DNA of 15,088 nucleotides from positions 1-15,088 of the forward strand of contig JADFVP010000102.1 of NCBI GenBank assembly GCA_015222595.1, written 5' to 3'. The DNA comes from Pseudomonadota bacterium (GTDB taxonomy: Bacteria; Desulfobacterota; GWC2-55-46; JADFVP01). Below are positions 13,290 to 15,088 of this stretch, piece by piece; within the stretch, counting starts at the first letter, position 1; every line of letters begins with the position of its first letter. A model generated the notes under the pieces. It ran no database searches, was not told the DNA's origin, and saw only the letters and a program-made list of their open reading frames with translations. The translations under genes and the position numbers were made by a program.

Positions 13290-14510
13290 ATGCCGGATAC
13301 CGATCCCAGTCTTGAAAAACTTATCTTCAACCTCAACACGCTCTCCGAGCTAGGCACGGAGATCACCTCGGCCAACGACTTCAAGCGTATAGTAAAGAGT
13401 TCGCTCCTCATGGTCATGGGCTCCTTCTCGGCCTCCAAGGGCGTGCTCTACACCTACGACGCAGAGCGGCTGGTCTTTAGCCCCATTGCCTCCAAGGGCC
13501 TTACCGAACCGGCCGGAGGCCTCAGGCTCTCAGAATCCGCGATGCGCGGGCTTGCAGAGCACAGCAGACCCGTGGACATAGGGAGCGGCCAGAGCGCTGT
13601 AGCGCACCTCGGACAGGCCTCGGAGCGGTTCAGGAGACTTGGCCTAAAGGTCGTCGCCTTTTTAGTTGTGCGCGACGAACTGCTCGGCATGATAGTCATA
13701 AACGAAAAGCTCGGCGGCGAGGCGTACTCCAGCTACGACCTTCAGCTTCTCTCCGTGATGGCCCAGAACATCGCCTTTAGTCTCCAGAGCCACTCGCTCC
13801 TGAAGAAGCTGATGCACAAGTTCAACGAGAATAAAGAACTATACGAAAACCTCCGCCGCATCTACTACGACACCATCCACGCCTTTGCCGCAGCCATAGA
13901 CGCCAAGGACGCCTACACCAAGGGCCACTCCCACAGGGTGGCGACCTACTGCGCGGTCGTGGCTACGGAGCTGGGCTGGAGTGATGAGCGCATAGAGGGA
14001 ATACGCATCGCGGGCCTTCTGCACGACATAGGAAAGATAGCCGTAGACAGGACGATAATCAACAAGCCGTCGAGCCTTAGCGGGCACGAGTGCGTAGAGA
14101 TAAACGCGCACCCGGTAGTCGGCTACGAGATACTCTCTAAGATAAAGTTTCCGTGGAAGGGCATACCCTTCATGACGCGTAACCACCACGAGAAGATAGA
14201 CGGCACCGGCTACCCGGACAGGCTTGCCGGAGACGAGATATCGCAGGGCGCGCGCATAATGACGCTCGTAGACGCCTTCGACGCAATGACCACCGACCGG
14301 CCCTACCGCCGCCGCCTGAGCTTCACGGTCGCCATGGGCGAGCTGAAGAAGCACAGCTCTACGCAGTTCGACCCGGACATCGTCCACTCCTTTGTCTCGG
14401 TCCTGAAGAAAGAGGCCTCCGGGCGCGCAGACCGCACTACCATACTGCCGCTATTGGACGAAAAGCTCGATAACCGGGCGGTCTCCGACTTCTTGAAGGC
14501 CACGTTCTAG
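13290..14510 (+). CDS. GAF-HD-GYP cyclic-di-GMP phosphodiesterase
   Basis: A 406-residue soluble protein. Residues about 13-170 form a GAF-type sensor domain (FKRIVKSSLLMVMGSFSASKGVLYTYD, LLGMIVINEKLGGEAYSSYDLQLLSVMAQNIA), joined by a helical linker (172-195) to a full HD-GYP domain. Conserved metal and catalytic elements are KGHSHR with His213, LLHDIGKIAV (His245, Asp246), NAHPVVGYEIL (His274), HHE at 299-301, DGTGYP (304-309), and the closing signature VDAFDAMTTDRPYR. HD-GYP enzymes hydrolyse c-di-GMP to pGpG or GMP, the opposite of the cyclase at the start of this module. The domain is complete and probably active. ATG 13290 has a purine-rich GAGAGAG upstream. Partners are inferred from position only. 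Confidence 0.93.
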   Translation: MPDTDPSLEKLIFNLNTLSELGTEITSANDFKRIVKSSLLMVMGSFSASKGVLYTYDAERLVFSPIASKGLTEPAGGLRLSESAMRGLAEHSRPVDIGSGQSAVAHLGQASERFRRLGLKVVAFLVVRDELLGMIVINEKLGGEAYSSYDLQLLSVMAQNIAFSLQSHSLLKKLMHKFNENKELYENLRRIYYDTIHAFAAAIDAKDAYTKGHSHRVATYCAVVATELGWSDERIEGIRIAGLLHDIGKIAVDRTIINKPSSLSGHECVEINAHPVVGYEILSKIKFPWKGIPFMTRNHHEKIDGTGYPDRLAGDEISQGARIMTLVDAFDAMTTDRPYRRRLSFTVAMGELKKHSSTQFDPDIVHSFVSVLKKEASGRADRTTILPLLDEKLDNRAVSDFLKATF

Positions 14511-14547
14511 AGTAAACTCTTTATCCACCGCCCCCCTATTAAAAGTA

Positions 14548-14571
14548 AAAGCAAAATGTTAAAGCAAAATG
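14548..14571 (+). repeat. Tandem repeat AAAGCAAAATG covering possible recJ starts
   Basis: AAAGCAAAATG occurs at 14548-14558 and again at 14561-14571, a 13-bp period. Each copy ends in an ATG. The first (14556) is in frame with recJ; the second (14569) is not. The ATG at 14574 is in frame. The region is A-rich with no good Shine-Dalgarno sequence. Confidence 0.5.
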
Positions 14572-14573
14572 GC

Positions 14574-15088
14574 ATGACTCAGCAGAAGCGTTGGAAGATT
14601 CCGGCAGTAGATAGCGAGAAAGCCACGGAACTTTCTGAAAAACTCTCGGAAGAACTTTCTGAAGCTCTCGGAGTAAGCCCCGTTGTTGCCGCGCTCTTAG
14701 TCCGGCGAGGCATGACAGACGTGGGTAGCGCCTCTGCCTTTCTCTCGCCCGACATCAAAGACCTGCACGATCCAATGAAACTAACAGGCATGGCCCGCGC
14801 CGCCGAGCGTCTCGCCGCAGCCGTAATAGAGGGCGAGCGCATTGCGCTCTACGGAGATTATGATGTAGACGGCACTACTTCTGTCGCGCTCATGACGCTC
14901 TTTTTCAATGCTTTGGGAGTAGAGCCGCTCTGCCATATCCCCGATAGAGTTTCAGAAGGGTACGGCCTCAACACTGCGGCAGTAGAGAGCCTCGCGGAGC
15001 AGGGCGCACACGTGGTTATAACCGCCGACTGCGGCTCTACCAACCACGCCGAGGTGGCCCGCGCGGCTGCTTTAGGCGTGGACGTAAT
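14574..15088 (+). CDS. recJ: Single-stranded-DNA exonuclease RecJ, N-terminal part (cut by window end)
   Basis: About 171 residues are visible. RecJ degrades single-stranded DNA 5' to 3' in recombination and mismatch repair. Visible features are the N-terminal LGVSPVVAALLVRRGM and FLSPDIKDLHDP blocks, then DHH-family motif I, ALYGDYDVDGTTS, and motif II, VITADCGSTNHAEV; the DHH motif itself would come just beyond the window end. ATG 14574 is taken as start because the family begins only a few residues before the Trp-Lys/Arg-Ile-Pro-like segment; ATG 14556 is in frame and would add six residues. The tandem ELSEKLSEELSEAL near residues 18-31 is encoded by a 24-bp near-repeat (GAACTTTCTGAA at 14628 and 14652). 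No terminator or promoter is obvious in the 63 bases after the HD-GYP gene. Confidence 0.93.
   Translation, partial: MTQQKRWKIPAVDSEKATELSEKLSEELSEALGVSPVVAALLVRRGMTDVGSASAFLSPDIKDLHDPMKLTGMARAAERLAAAVIEGERIALYGDYDVDGTTSVALMTLFFNALGVEPLCHIPDRVSEGYGLNTAAVESLAEQGAHVVITADCGSTNHAEVARAAALGVDV

Noticed and set aside
14509..14520. AGAGT-AA-ACTCT hairpin at the HD-GYP stop as a terminator
   Set aside because: The stem is weak with a two-base loop and only a short TTTA follows.

Overview
The window looks like chromosomal DNA from a GC-rich (roughly 55-60% by eye), Gram-negative, respiring bacterium. My best guess is the Desulfobacterota / former Deltaproteobacteria or a nearby candidate lineage. The signs are c-type cytochromes, a SpoIID/LytB-domain lipoprotein next to queA-tgt-yajC-secD-secF with recJ further on (an order I recall from Geobacter-like genomes), and heavy use of ATA, AGG and AGA codons. 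No mobile element, tRNA, rRNA or CRISPR array is visible.

Layout. (1) 1-600: the tail of one cytochrome c gene and a complete small monoheme cytochrome c, with a cluster of CTGGAA/TTCCAG half-sites between them. (2) 635-3484: a DUF2065 membrane protein, a SpoIID/LytB-domain lipoprotein whose start overlaps it, and queA, which carries two in-frame insertions, one encoded by a perfect hairpin. (3) 3485-7889: a strikingly phased A-tract region, then tgt, yajC, secD and secF (queuosine modification of tRNA and the Sec accessory complex). (4) 7890-14510: a four-gene signalling module between secF and recJ. (5) 14574 to the end: the start of recJ.

The signalling module is the notable part. It encodes a PocR-GAF-GGDEF diguanylate cyclase; a STAND/AAA-like NTPase fused to an RsbW/SpoIIAB-type anti-sigma kinase domain (its start overlaps the cyclase stop by 11 bases); a single-domain STAS anti-sigma-factor antagonist; and a GAF-HD-GYP c-di-GMP phosphodiesterase. 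Synthesis and breakdown of c-di-GMP are therefore encoded together with a kinase/STAS partner switch. I infer that a small-molecule or redox input (PocR, GAF), NTP-dependent switching (STAND), and the phosphorylation state of the STAS protein jointly set c-di-GMP output or release a target. No PP2C phosphatase or sigma factor is present in the window.

Regulatory DNA around the module is rich. Upstream of the cyclase lie an 11-bp triple repeat, a 15-bp dyad centred near -69, a near-consensus extended -10 promoter, and a structured leader of about 150 nt ending in an intrinsic terminator before the start codon (an attenuator/riboswitch-like layout or a standalone small RNA; no known class recognised). 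The STAS gene has its own TATAAT box directly behind a perfect 8-bp inverted repeat. Between the STAS and HD-GYP genes is a 92-bp direct repeat at an offset of exactly 180 bp, apparently a decayed duplication of the end of the STAS gene.
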